Shown here: positions 24,330 through 32,154 of the stretch, piece after piece
How positions within the stretch are numbered: position 1 is the stretch's first letter
How the letters are laid out: each line of letters begins with the position of its first letter
Assembly: GCA_944389025.1 (NCBI GenBank)
Contig: CALXKU010000019.1
Span: 1 to 50,377, forward strand
Source: an uncultured Spirochaetaceae bacterium
Lineage (GTDB): Bacteria > Spirochaetota > Spirochaetia > Sphaerochaetales > Sphaerochaetaceae
DNA: 50,377 nucleotides
Reading direction: 5' to 3'
Made by a program: the position numbers and the translations under genes
The notes under the pieces: generated by a model
What the model was told of the DNA's origin: nothing
The model's input: only the letters and a program-made list of their open reading frames with translations
Database searches by the model: none

Positions 24330-25574
24330 ATGAGAAAAGTACTGTCCATCTTAATAATTTTTACGCTTTCCATGTCATTATGTTTTGCCGAAGAATACTC
24401 AGAGCCTATTACCCTTAAAACAGAGATTAACGGAGTCTCCGGCTATCCTGGTTTCGGCTTAGGACTTTTTCCTGCATCAACATCTTTTCAGTATTTGCGT
24501 TCCGATATAAAACTGTTTGAGGACGCACCCTTTGATTCTAAGCTGTATTTTTATATAACATATGGATTTTCCAATGTAAATGATAACGGAAGGGAGTGGG
24601 ATACCGGACGTCCGAGCTATCTTTTAACGCAATATGAGAAGGAGAGGATCAACAATGATGCTCTTTATGATAAGTTCACTGTCGGTAACGCTTTCAGGCA
24701 GCATGGTGCGATAGAGCTGTGGTTCGGACAGCCGTTCATAGAGAACCCGGTGAAAGAGAGCGAGTACCGTCAGCTTTTCGAGTTCCGTTTCGGTATCAAC
24801 ATTCGCTATACGGCTACGACAGAGAGCCTTTCCCTGGGAGCAGGCGGAAGTCCGACCTTCGTGGATTTAGACGGGAAGCCGAAGGGAATATTCGCTCATG
24901 CCAGCCAGGAACGCCCGATAATCGCATACCCCTGGCTAAATGGGGATAGGAGGGTTCTTTCCGCATATCTTTTTTCGACACTCTATTTTTATCCCTACCG
25001 TGAGATCCGGGCGGGGGTCCAGGATGGCGTTTACGGCTATCTTACTGTCGAGTACAGTCCGAGATGGCTGCTTAACAACATATCTCCGAAAGGTTACGTT
25101 ACTTCGGATTACTACAGGCTCAACGCATATCTTGAAGAAAAGCTCGTGCTTTTTGATGACAGGCAGAGCAATGGATGGAACTGGCTTGCGATATATTTCG
25201 GGCATAGCAATACTGTAAATCACATAGAAGGCAAGGTAGTCCCTTATTATAAGATCCCATCAAACTACCTTAGCACGCAGATCTCCGACAGGCTCTGGCT
25301 CCATTTCATGGGCCCCAATTTCATAACATCCGACTGCTATTCATACCTGGAGCTCGCATTGAATAACAGCATCTCATTTGGAGAGACTGTGAATTCCTCA
25401 GAGCCGTTTGATGCCGTATCCTACAGTGGCTCTTTCTCCCTGACGCTCCATCTGCGTCTATTCAATTTCATAAGATTCACGTATGATTGCTCCTATACGT
25501 TCGCTCAGGGGATCAACTCGTCATACCCGAGATGGAACCAGGGGGCGATAATCAATTTCTCGGTGTCGATATAG
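24330..25574 (+). CDS. predicted secreted outer-membrane beta-barrel protein (paralogue A)
   Basis: A 414-residue protein not recognised at family level. Starting at 24330 gives a clean signal peptide: MRK, a hydrophobic core and a cleavage region CFA-EE. The mature part is rich in alternating aromatic/polar strands (SKLYFYITYG, RWLLNNISPKGYV), as in outer-membrane barrels, and ends in a strand-like FSVSI. Near the C terminus, a segment with VPYYK, FMGPNF, DCYSYLE and ISFGE resembles the next gene (VPSYI, LFGPQL, DVYPYAS, YSFGN). The two are therefore probably diverged paralogues. An upstream in-frame ATG at 24291 would bury the signal. Confidence 0.7.
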   Translation: MRKVLSILIIFTLSMSLCFAEEYSEPITLKTEINGVSGYPGFGLGLFPASTSFQYLRSDIKLFEDAPFDSKLYFYITYGFSNVNDNGREWDTGRPSYLLTQYEKERINNDALYDKFTVGNAFRQHGAIELWFGQPFIENPVKESEYRQLFEFRFGINIRYTATTESLSLGAGGSPTFVDLDGKPKGIFAHASQERPIIAYPWLNGDRRVLSAYLFSTLYFYPYREIRAGVQDGVYGYLTVEYSPRWLLNNISPKGYVTSDYYRLNAYLEEKLVLFDDRQSNGWNWLAIYFGHSNTVNHIEGKVVPYYKIPSNYLSTQISDRLWLHFMGPNFITSDCYSYLELALNNSISFGETVNSSEPFDAVSYSGSFSLTLHLRLFNFIRFTYDCSYTFAQGINSSYPRWNQGAIINFSVSI

Positions 25575-25584
25575 GGGTAATGGT

Positions 25585-26772
25585 ATGAGGAAGAAGCTTG
25601 CTGCATTTATTCTTATCATCATGATATCCATCCCCGCATATTGCATCGGTTTCGGCTATCATGTGTTCAAGGTGAGAACCGATCCATCGTTCTCAATCGG
25701 TAACTGGGAGCTTCCCATCTCCACTCTCTACCAGTTCAATTTCCCCGTCCCAGATCTTGTGAAAGGCTCTGCAACCTCGTTCTCTTTTCGTCTGGATAAC
25801 GGACTTGAGTACAGGAAGCTCCGACAAGACCCAGAGACAGGTGCGCCGATCAATCCTTTAAACCATCCTTATCCAATAGATTACATGGTTCTTTACGATG
25901 AGTTCAATTTCGCACTCTCGCAAGGTCTCGTGCATATGGATTTCAACGATGAGGACCTCATCACTTTAAATGTTCTTGTAGGGGGCAGGTTTGAAAGCGC
26001 GTTCGAGAATTTCGATTACTACTCCGATGCCTCCCACAAAGAAGGGGTGTTCCACACGATTGGTAAGAATGAGAAAGGGGAGAGTGTGATAGCTGACCGC
26101 GAACCCTTCGGTTCATCATTCCTTCCAGGTACCCCTGAACTTTCAGGGGACAGGACTATGTTCGAGATTAACCTTTCTGCAGGCATTGACATAAATCTGA
26201 TGAAGGATGAGATCACATCTCGTAACGGGATGAGGCTTTCAAGCTGGATCAGGGTGAGCCCTTCATGGCTAAACTTCTTCTCAGACAGATCCGATTATCT
26301 TTTATGGTGGACGAGGCTTGATCTTGCCTGGACGCTGTTTTCAATTCCCCTCTCTGATGAGCTTAGCGCGCTTAGCATGATGCTTTCGAATTCAACTGAA
26401 TACAGGTTTATCAGTGGAAATAAGGTTCCTTCTTACATACAGGGTGGGGAAATCTGGCAAGCTGAGGCGTTAAGTTCTGAGCATGTCATCACGAACAGGA
26501 CTGAGCTTACTCTCTTCGGGCCTCAGCTTTTTGCTCCTGATGTCTATCCCTATGCCTCCGCTTTCTTCTGTATGGCATACAGTTTTGGAAATGTTCTGAA
26601 TTCCGATTCTCTAAAGCTGGATGGAAATCTTGCAGCAAGTTATGGTGTCAGGGCGGAAGTGGTTCTATTCAATGTCGCAAGGGTGTATTATGAGATTGGA
26701 GCTGTCTCCTACTCCGATGGTTGGGGAAAATCTAATCTGATTCAGCGCTTCGGATTCGCTTTGGGGGTGTAA
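25585..26772 (+). CDS. predicted secreted outer-membrane beta-barrel protein (paralogue B)
   Basis: A 395-residue protein with signal peptide MRKKLAAFILIIMISIPAYC, then a mature part of predicted beta-strands (FSFRLDNGLEYR, TMFEINLSAGIDINL) and a C-terminal strand QRFGFALGV like an outer-membrane insertion signal. It shares a motif block with the preceding gene. The start is 10 bases after the previous stop, so the two are co-transcribed. No known family was recognised. A porin or surface-protein role is inferred. Confidence 0.7.
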   Translation: MRKKLAAFILIIMISIPAYCIGFGYHVFKVRTDPSFSIGNWELPISTLYQFNFPVPDLVKGSATSFSFRLDNGLEYRKLRQDPETGAPINPLNHPYPIDYMVLYDEFNFALSQGLVHMDFNDEDLITLNVLVGGRFESAFENFDYYSDASHKEGVFHTIGKNEKGESVIADREPFGSSFLPGTPELSGDRTMFEINLSAGIDINLMKDEITSRNGMRLSSWIRVSPSWLNFFSDRSDYLLWWTRLDLAWTLFSIPLSDELSALSMMLSNSTEYRFISGNKVPSYIQGGEIWQAEALSSEHVITNRTELTLFGPQLFAPDVYPYASAFFCMAYSFGNVLNSDSLKLDGNLAASYGVRAEVVLFNVARVYYEIGAVSYSDGWGKSNLIQRFGFALGV

Positions 26773-26773
26773 G

Positions 26774-27472
26774 TTGAGAAGATTCATACTTGTGGCAATG
26801 ATGAGCGCTTTTTTTCTTTCCTCCATTTCAGCGGTGGAGGTCAATCTCAATCTTCTTGCAATAAGAAGCTCTGAGACGAACATATTCTCAGATCCTCTTC
26901 CTCAAAACGGTAGCAATGACTTTCTGAAAGGGGTTGTGGAAAAGCCATACCTTGATAGGACAGATTACGGTGTCAAGGCCGATGCGGATCTTTTTTTCAT
27001 CCCGGAAAGCAGGACAGGTCTTTCATTCTCATTCACTTATTCCCATCCGGTTTCGGCAACGGAGACCTATCCTGTCGCGGATGATGGTACGAGTTTTGAT
27101 GATAAGGAGCCTGCGAAGTGGCACTATGAGCAGCGGGATGCCCTTTCTTCTCAGCACGATAAGCTCTCATTTACTCTTGGTCCGGTCTTCAGGTTCCGCT
27201 ATTCAGCTGTTGAAATCGGCTCTGCTGTGCGTTTTTCCTTCAGCACATATAATTTCTTTGACTCATTCACATTTGGTGTTGAGGCTCAGCCATATTTCAA
27301 AGCGTATTTCAATTCCTGGCTATACGCGACGCTGGGCCTGTCGTTTACTGCAAACATTTTCCATTTCATAGATAGCGAGGTCGTGTTCTACGAGACGAAT
27401 TACACCATGATATCACTTTGCCCGTACCTCGGTATCGGTTTCAGATTCGGAGGTGGTAATGCGGAGACTTAA
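26774..27472 (+). CDS. predicted secreted beta-barrel-like protein
   Basis: A 232-residue protein, apparently from a TTG start (26774) preceded by GGGGGTG. The N-terminal signal peptide RRFILVAMMSAFFLSSISA fits cleavage before VEVN. The mature chain has many aromatic alternating strands (GLSFSFTYSHPVS, AVEIGSAVRFSFS, YATLGLSFTANIF) and a glycine-rich end (LGIGFRFGGG), consistent with a small outer-membrane barrel. No known family was recognised. It overlaps the next gene by 14 bases and belongs to the same operon. Confidence 0.65.
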   Translation: MRRFILVAMMSAFFLSSISAVEVNLNLLAIRSSETNIFSDPLPQNGSNDFLKGVVEKPYLDRTDYGVKADADLFFIPESRTGLSFSFTYSHPVSATETYPVADDGTSFDDKEPAKWHYEQRDALSSQHDKLSFTLGPVFRFRYSAVEIGSAVRFSFSTYNFFDSFTFGVEAQPYFKAYFNSWLYATLGLSFTANIFHFIDSEVVFYETNYTMISLCPYLGIGFRFGGGNAET

Positions 27473-28115
27473 GGCCGCTATCGTTATCTTTTTCGTCTCT
27501 CTTTCTTTATACTCTGCCCCATCAGAGCTCTATCTTGGAGGAAATTTCTTCGGCGGAATGGATTTCTTAACACAAAGCACCGGTAAGCGCTTTCCAACGA
27601 TGATAAAAGGAAGTTCTACGAGCTATGTTTCCAGCATGACCCGCTTCGGTCTTGGCGTTGAGATGACATATTTCCCTTATTCCCCGTTAAAACTTGGCAT
27701 AAGTGCGGGCTATCATGTGCTGATGCCTGTTGGCTATTGTCTTACGGACAGCCTCAGTGGAGTTGCAGGCGATGATGTGGCTTATATAAACTACTCATTC
27801 CTAGGCCGTCATGATATCAGTCTTGCACTCTCGTATTTCTGGATGATAGGGCAGGAGTTCGGCATGTATTTCGATGCAGGGGGAACAGTTTCCATACATA
27901 CCATACCTGACAGGAACGACAAGAACAGCCGGCTGGATGTAAATTACTCATCATTTACCGAGATCGGGACATATGCCGATGCCGGACTGCTGCTGTTCCA
28001 TGGAAACTCATATTATAAGATTGGAGCACGCGCCCTTCTTCTGTTTCCCGAGTCCACCCCCGATATATCTGTTGCCATAACATTCTCTGGAGGCTTTCTT
28101 TTCTCTTTCTCCTGA
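27459..28115 (+). CDS. predicted secreted beta-barrel-like protein
   Basis: A 218-residue protein starting at ATG 27459, with GGAGG 5 bases upstream. The signal peptide MRRLKAAIVIFFVSLSLYSA is followed by a mature part resembling small opacity-type barrels: alternating strands (MTRFGLGVEMTYFPYSPL, GISAGYHVLM) and a C-terminal strand ending FLFSFS. It is the last of four tandem envelope genes. It stops two bases before the end of the convergent ATPase gene. Confidence 0.65.
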   Translation: MRRLKAAIVIFFVSLSLYSAPSELYLGGNFFGGMDFLTQSTGKRFPTMIKGSSTSYVSSMTRFGLGVEMTYFPYSPLKLGISAGYHVLMPVGYCLTDSLSGVAGDDVAYINYSFLGRHDISLALSYFWMIGQEFGMYFDAGGTVSIHTIPDRNDKNSRLDVNYSSFTEIGTYADAGLLLFHGNSYYKIGARALLLFPESTPDISVAITFSGGFLFSFS

Positions 28116-28116
28116 A

Positions 28117-29286
28117 TCACCACATCATGGCAATCAAATAGAGTGGAATGACATTGCTGGCGGGGTACTCGATATTGTCGCGTATGACGTAATCGCTTTC
28201 CTTGAATTTCTTCTTTTTACCTCCGACTTCGATCGTAATCGGTTTCCCGTCCTCTCGGATGATGATGAAGTCACCGCTCTCTTCTTTAGGAGATGAGAAG
28301 ATTCTCGCTCCGCGTGTTTTAAAAGCAAGGGATACAAGGGCTTCTCTCAGATTCCCTTCCCGTCCGCCGAGCACCATATAGGCAGATGGATTTGTGAGGA
28401 AAACTTTTGATCTGCTGAATTTCTCCTTGTTGTCATTGTATTCCGGTATGATGGATATAAGAGAGGTCTCTTCCATGACGTGAAGAAGCTGAATCAGCTT
28501 CTCATAGCTTATATTCCACTCTCTGGTCATGTTTTCCGTCACAATTCTTGGTACGCTGCTCTTTGCAAGAAATGTGGTAATCTCCCTCATAAGCTGTATG
28601 TGTGCACTCCTTATTTCAGGGATGAAAAAGGGAATATCTGAAGTGATTATCTTAGCTATGATGTCTTTCAGTTTCTGCTCATAGTTTCCTGTGAGAAATA
28701 TTGGAAGAAAACCTTCCTTTTTATAGTTCTCAAAATTATAGAGAAAATCCGAATCAATGGGAAATGATATCTTCGCATTGAAAGGATCATCAATCTTTGG
28801 GTAATTTTTTCCGGTTTTCATAAAGAGATACTCCCTAAATGACATCAGAGGAAGCGATGTATGGATGTAGCGTCGTGCGGTTGCTCCAATTGCTGAGCGA
28901 AGACGGAGCGATGATGAGTCACTGGCCCATATTATCTTGTCTTCATACTTATCATAGAGGCTTTTAAGGACTCTGTCCCAATTTGAATCGAAATGTATCT
29001 CATCAATGAATACTCCTTCATAGCCAAGAAGAAAAGCATCGGATGCAATATCATGTATACTGTTTGCGGGAACATCGAAATCATCGGCCGAGAAATATAA
29101 TATCCTTCTGTTTGCAGCACTCTTTAACATGAAAGTTGTTTTTCCTGTCCCTCGTGGACCAAGCAATATTGAATGCCGGTCAAGATCTTTCATTTCTGCT
29201 ATAGCTGGCCTTAATGGGGATGAAAGTTTTAGCATCGCTATTCGTTGCATTGTCTGTTCTAGCTTTTCTATCAAAGATTTATCCAT
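28117..29286 (-). CDS. AAA-type ATPase with C-terminal nuclease-like domain (AAA_14/DUF4143 type)
   Basis: A 389-residue member of the large family of stand-alone ATPases with Walker A GPRGTGKTT, Walker B GVFIDEIHF and the SSSL sensor stretch (WASDSSSLRL). The conserved SFREYLFMKTG follows, with a winged-helix-like middle and a C-terminal block (DFIIIREDGKPITIEVGGKK) resembling a degenerate PD-(D/E)XK core. Physiological roles are not established for the family. A strong consensus promoter ends 6 bases before the ATG and no SD exists, so the message is probably leaderless. Confidence 0.88.
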   Translation of the reverse strand: MDKSLIEKLEQTMQRIAMLKLSSPLRPAIAEMKDLDRHSILLGPRGTGKTTFMLKSAANRRILYFSADDFDVPANSIHDIASDAFLLGYEGVFIDEIHFDSNWDRVLKSLYDKYEDKIIWASDSSSLRLRSAIGATARRYIHTSLPLMSFREYLFMKTGKNYPKIDDPFNAKISFPIDSDFLYNFENYKKEGFLPIFLTGNYEQKLKDIIAKIITSDIPFFIPEIRSAHIQLMREITTFLAKSSVPRIVTENMTREWNISYEKLIQLLHVMEETSLISIIPEYNDNKEKFSRSKVFLTNPSAYMVLGGREGNLREALVSLAFKTRGARIFSSPKEESGDFIIIREDGKPITIEVGGKKKKFKESDYVIRDNIEYPASNVIPLYLIAMMW

Positions 29287-29292
29287 ATATTC

Positions 29293-29320
29293 ATTATATA
29301 ATAATACGTTATTTTGTCAA
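29293..29320 (-). promoter_or_regulatory. consensus promoter of the AAA ATPase gene, probably leaderless
   Basis: On the minus strand TTGACA and TATAAT, both perfect matches, are 16 bases apart. Only 6 bases separate the -10 from the ATG at 29286, so the start point falls on the start codon. Confidence 0.7.
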
Positions 29321-29323
29321 TTT

Positions 29324-29340
29324 TGTAGTTTAAAACTACA
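29324..29340. promoter_or_regulatory. 17-bp perfect palindrome upstream of the promoter
   Basis: TGTAGTTT-A-AAACTACA lies 3 bases beyond the -35 box of the ATPase gene and 150 bp before the MATE gene. It looks like an operator for an unknown dimeric regulator. The rest of the 29287-29493 gap is A+T-rich with no gene seen. Confidence 0.5.
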
Positions 29341-29493
29341 GTTCTAAATCTACTGCGACTTTTAATACTTCAAAATTGTTTTTTTTGACTAATTCTGAAG
29401 TTTTTCCATAGAGCCCTTGCAACTAAAAATAATTCCATCCTGTTCACTTTTCTCTGTTTCCGTCATATCTTAATGTTCTGTTAGGAGGAAAGA

Positions 29494-30867
29494 GTGGAAG
29501 ACAGGAAATTTCTTGGAGAGGAGAGGATAGGTTCCCTCCTTTTTCGTTTGGCTCTGCCTACGGTTGTGGCTCAGCTTGTAAACATGCTTTATAACATAGT
29601 GGACCGTATCTACATTGGACATATCGAGGGTACGGGAGCACTTGCCCTTACCGGTGTCGGGGTGTGTCTTCCCCTGATTCTCATAGTCTCAGCTTTTGCC
29701 GCCCTCATAAGCAGTGGAGGCGGGCCCAGAGCATCAATTATGATGGGCCACAATGATTACGCGAAGGCAGAGCAGATCCTTGGAAACAGTTTCACAATGC
29801 AGATCATAATCTCTGCATTCCTTACTGTTCTGCTTCTTCTATTCAATGAAAAGATACTTCTGCTCTTCGGGGCAAGCGAGAACACTATTGGTTATGCGAC
29901 CACATATATGAACATCTATGCCCTCGGCACGGTCTTCGTACAGATTACTCTCGGTATGAATTCGTTCATCACTGCGCAGGGGTTTGCAAAAACCAGCATG
30001 CTCTCAGTAGTCATCGGAGCAATCACGAACATAGTTCTTGATCCTCTTTTCATATTCGTTTTCGACATGGGAGTTGCGGGTGCGGCTATCGCGACTGTCA
30101 TATCACAGGCTGCGAGCACAATCTGGGTCATGCTTTTCCTTACTGGAAAAAGGACGAGCCTTAGAATCAGAAGGAAGTATTTCCGCCTGGACAAGGCTGT
30201 CTGCCTTTCGGTCCTGTCCCTTGGACTTGCATCATTCATAATGCAGGCGAGTGAGAGTGTTATAAACATCTGCTTCAATTCGAACCTTCTCCGTTACGGT
30301 GGGGATCTTGCGGTAGGGGCGATGACGATTCTCTCCTCGGTCATGCAGTTTGCTATGCTTCCCCTCCAAGGGCTTGGACAGGGGGCTCAGCCGATAATAA
30401 GCTACAATTTCGGGGCTGGGCTGAAAAACAGGGTCAAGAGTGCTTTCAAGTATCTTCTGATTACGGATTTTACATTTTCGATGCTCCTCTTCCTCCTTGT
30501 GCAGTTCTTCCCGTCGGCTTTTGCAATGATGTTCACGGATGACCCTGAGCTCATCGCATACTCCTCTTCCGCGCTCAGGATATTCATGGGCTCTACAGGC
30601 ATATTCGGCATACAGATGGCCTGTCAGTCCACATTCACAAGCATAGGAAATGCGAAGAGTAGCAGTTTCATCGCGATTCTGAGGAAGATAATCCTTCTTG
30701 TGCCGCTTATTTTCATAATGCCGCTTATAATCAAATCCAATCCGACGATGGGCATATATCTTGCTGAGCCTATTGCGGATTTCATTTCGGTTTCATGCAC
30801 GATAGCGATCTTCTCATTCCAGTTCAGGAAGGCTCTCCGCCTGATGGATGAGAGAAAGACTGTCTAA
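29494..30867 (+). CDS. MATE family multidrug/cation efflux transporter
   Basis: A 457-residue, 12-segment exporter of the MATE (NorM/DinF-like) family. It opens with the family pattern IGSLLFRLALPTVVAQLVNMLYNIVDRIYIGH and has the internal repeat MPLQGLGQGAQPIISYNFGA. It would use a Na+ or H+ gradient to expel drugs or cationic metabolites. The GTG start has TTAGGAGGAA just upstream. The butyrate kinase gene begins 13 bases downstream. Confidence 0.93.
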   Translation: MEDRKFLGEERIGSLLFRLALPTVVAQLVNMLYNIVDRIYIGHIEGTGALALTGVGVCLPLILIVSAFAALISSGGGPRASIMMGHNDYAKAEQILGNSFTMQIIISAFLTVLLLLFNEKILLLFGASENTIGYATTYMNIYALGTVFVQITLGMNSFITAQGFAKTSMLSVVIGAITNIVLDPLFIFVFDMGVAGAAIATVISQAASTIWVMLFLTGKRTSLRIRRKYFRLDKAVCLSVLSLGLASFIMQASESVINICFNSNLLRYGGDLAVGAMTILSSVMQFAMLPLQGLGQGAQPIISYNFGAGLKNRVKSAFKYLLITDFTFSMLLFLLVQFFPSAFAMMFTDDPELIAYSSSALRIFMGSTGIFGIQMACQSTFTSIGNAKSSSFIAILRKIILLVPLIFIMPLIIKSNPTMGIYLAEPIADFISVSCTIAIFSFQFRKALRLMDERKTV

Positions 30868-30879
30868 GAAGGGGGAGAT

Positions 30880-31977
30880 ATGAAGCTGCTAATCATAAAT
30901 CCGGGGTCCACGAGTACGAAGGTAAGTGTTTTCGAGGATGAGATGAACATCTTCACGGAGAGTGTCTTCCATGATGCTCCCGAGCTTTTAAAATTTCCGA
31001 CAACGAACGACCAGCTTCCATTCAGGAAGGCTGTCGTCCTCGATATGTTGAAAAGGCATGGCCTTGATATTCTCGACATCGATGTTTTCGTAGGGCGTGG
31101 AGGATGTGCATATTCTCAGAAGGAAGGGGTTATGGAGATCGACGGGGCCCTTTACGCTGACACGAGGGATGACAAGGGTGGAAGCGACCATCCTGCAAAG
31201 CTCGGGGTGATGATGGCCTATGAGTGGGGAGTGCAATATGGAAGGAGAATGTACACACTCAATCCGACGAATGTAGATGAGTTCATCCCCCTTGCACGGA
31301 TTACAGGTATCAAGGGGGTGTACAGGCGTGCACAGTCCCATGTCCTGAATCAGAAGGGGATTGCCCGTCTTCATGCTTCAAAGATTGGAAAAAGCTATGA
31401 GGAATCCTCCTTCATTGTCTGTCATATCGATGGAGGCATCACCATAGCCGCGCACTACCATGGCCGTATGATAGATGGTACCGAGGGGGCGGGAGGAGAT
31501 GGACCTTTCACTCCAACAAGGCTGGGAAGCATTCCTATCATGGAGACTGCGAAATATCTTGAGAGTCACAGTCCCTCTGAGCTTGAGGCGATGTGTTCAC
31601 GCTCCGGAGGTTTTGTAAGCCACTTCGGAACCTCCAACTCCGACAGAATCCACGCGATGAAGGAAGAAGGGGATGAGCATGCCTCTCTCGTATGGGAGGC
31701 GATGATCTATCAGATTGCGAAATCAGTCGGGGCGATGGCTGCCGTGCTGAAAGGTGATGTGGATGCCATCCTTCTTACCGGTGGTCTTTTGCGTTTTTCA
31801 GATATCGTGGAGGGTGTCAGGGAACGCACATCATGGATTGCACCTGTTTACGTATACCCCGGGGAAGTGGAGCAGGAGGAGCTTTGCAGTGAGGTCCTGA
31901 AAGTCCTGAGGGGGGAAAAGAAGGCAAATAAATATACTGGCAAGCCTGTTTTTTCAGGATTTGAATGGGATGAATGA
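30880..31977 (+). CDS. buk: butyrate kinase
   Basis: A 365-residue acetokinase-family enzyme with phosphate-binding NPGSTSTKVSVF at the N terminus, the conserved FVGRGGC block and SFIVCHIDGGITIAAH with EGAGGDGPFTPTR. Length and motifs fit butyrate/branched-chain acid kinase, which makes ATP from butyryl-phosphate. No phosphotransbutyrylase gene is adjacent, so the substrate could be butyrate or a branched acid. SD AGGGGGAG precedes the ATG, and transcription is probably shared with the MATE gene. Confidence 0.92.
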   Translation: MKLLIINPGSTSTKVSVFEDEMNIFTESVFHDAPELLKFPTTNDQLPFRKAVVLDMLKRHGLDILDIDVFVGRGGCAYSQKEGVMEIDGALYADTRDDKGGSDHPAKLGVMMAYEWGVQYGRRMYTLNPTNVDEFIPLARITGIKGVYRRAQSHVLNQKGIARLHASKIGKSYEESSFIVCHIDGGITIAAHYHGRMIDGTEGAGGDGPFTPTRLGSIPIMETAKYLESHSPSELEAMCSRSGGFVSHFGTSNSDRIHAMKEEGDEHASLVWEAMIYQIAKSVGAMAAVLKGDVDAILLTGGLLRFSDIVEGVRERTSWIAPVYVYPGEVEQEELCSEVLKVLRGEKKANKYTGKPVFSGFEWDE

Positions 31978-31986
31978 TTTATCACT

Positions 31987-32005
31987 TAAAAACCTCGCGT
32001 TTTTA
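31987..32005 (+). terminator. weak A/T hairpin after buk
   Basis: TAAAAAC and GTTTTTA flank a 5-base loop, 10 bases after the butyrate kinase stop. It is a plausible weak terminator. Confidence 0.4.
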
Positions 32006-32040
32006 GTATTATGGACCATTTAGGAGGACGAAGGCGCTCT

Positions 32041-32080
32041 AAGGCGGCAGTGCCGGTTTAGGGTGCCTTTTTATTTTTTT
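32041..32080 (+). terminator. terminator-like structure with T-tract
   Basis: AAGGC and GCCTT flank an inner CGGC-AGT-GCCG hairpin, followed by TTTTT-A-TTTTTTT. It sits in the gap before the second nucleoside transporter and probably ends read-through from buk. An attenuator role is possible. No known riboswitch consensus was recognised. Confidence 0.5.
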
Positions 32081-32123
32081 AGTCTAATAATATTGAATTT
32101 TCTCTCACATAGGGGAAGTATCA

Positions 32124-32132
32124 TGTTAGAAT
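32124..32132 (+). promoter_or_regulatory. extended -10 promoter element
   Basis: TGTTAGAAT (TG-n-TAGAAT) lies 23 bases before the TTG start of the ATPase gene. The same 9-mer lies upstream of the binding-protein gene of this transporter (35817). No clear -35 is seen. Confidence 0.4.
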
Positions 32133-32154
32133 AGGTCTATAAGAGGTGAGTTTT

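Noticed and set aside
30038-30278. Overlapping open frames inside the MATE gene on both strands
   Set aside because: They follow the codon pattern of the real gene and show no independent start signals.
32006-32100. Possible riboswitch before the second nucleoside importer
   Set aside because: No match to purine, guanidine, fluoride or preQ1 consensus could be drawn. It is explained adequately as a terminator with a T-tract.
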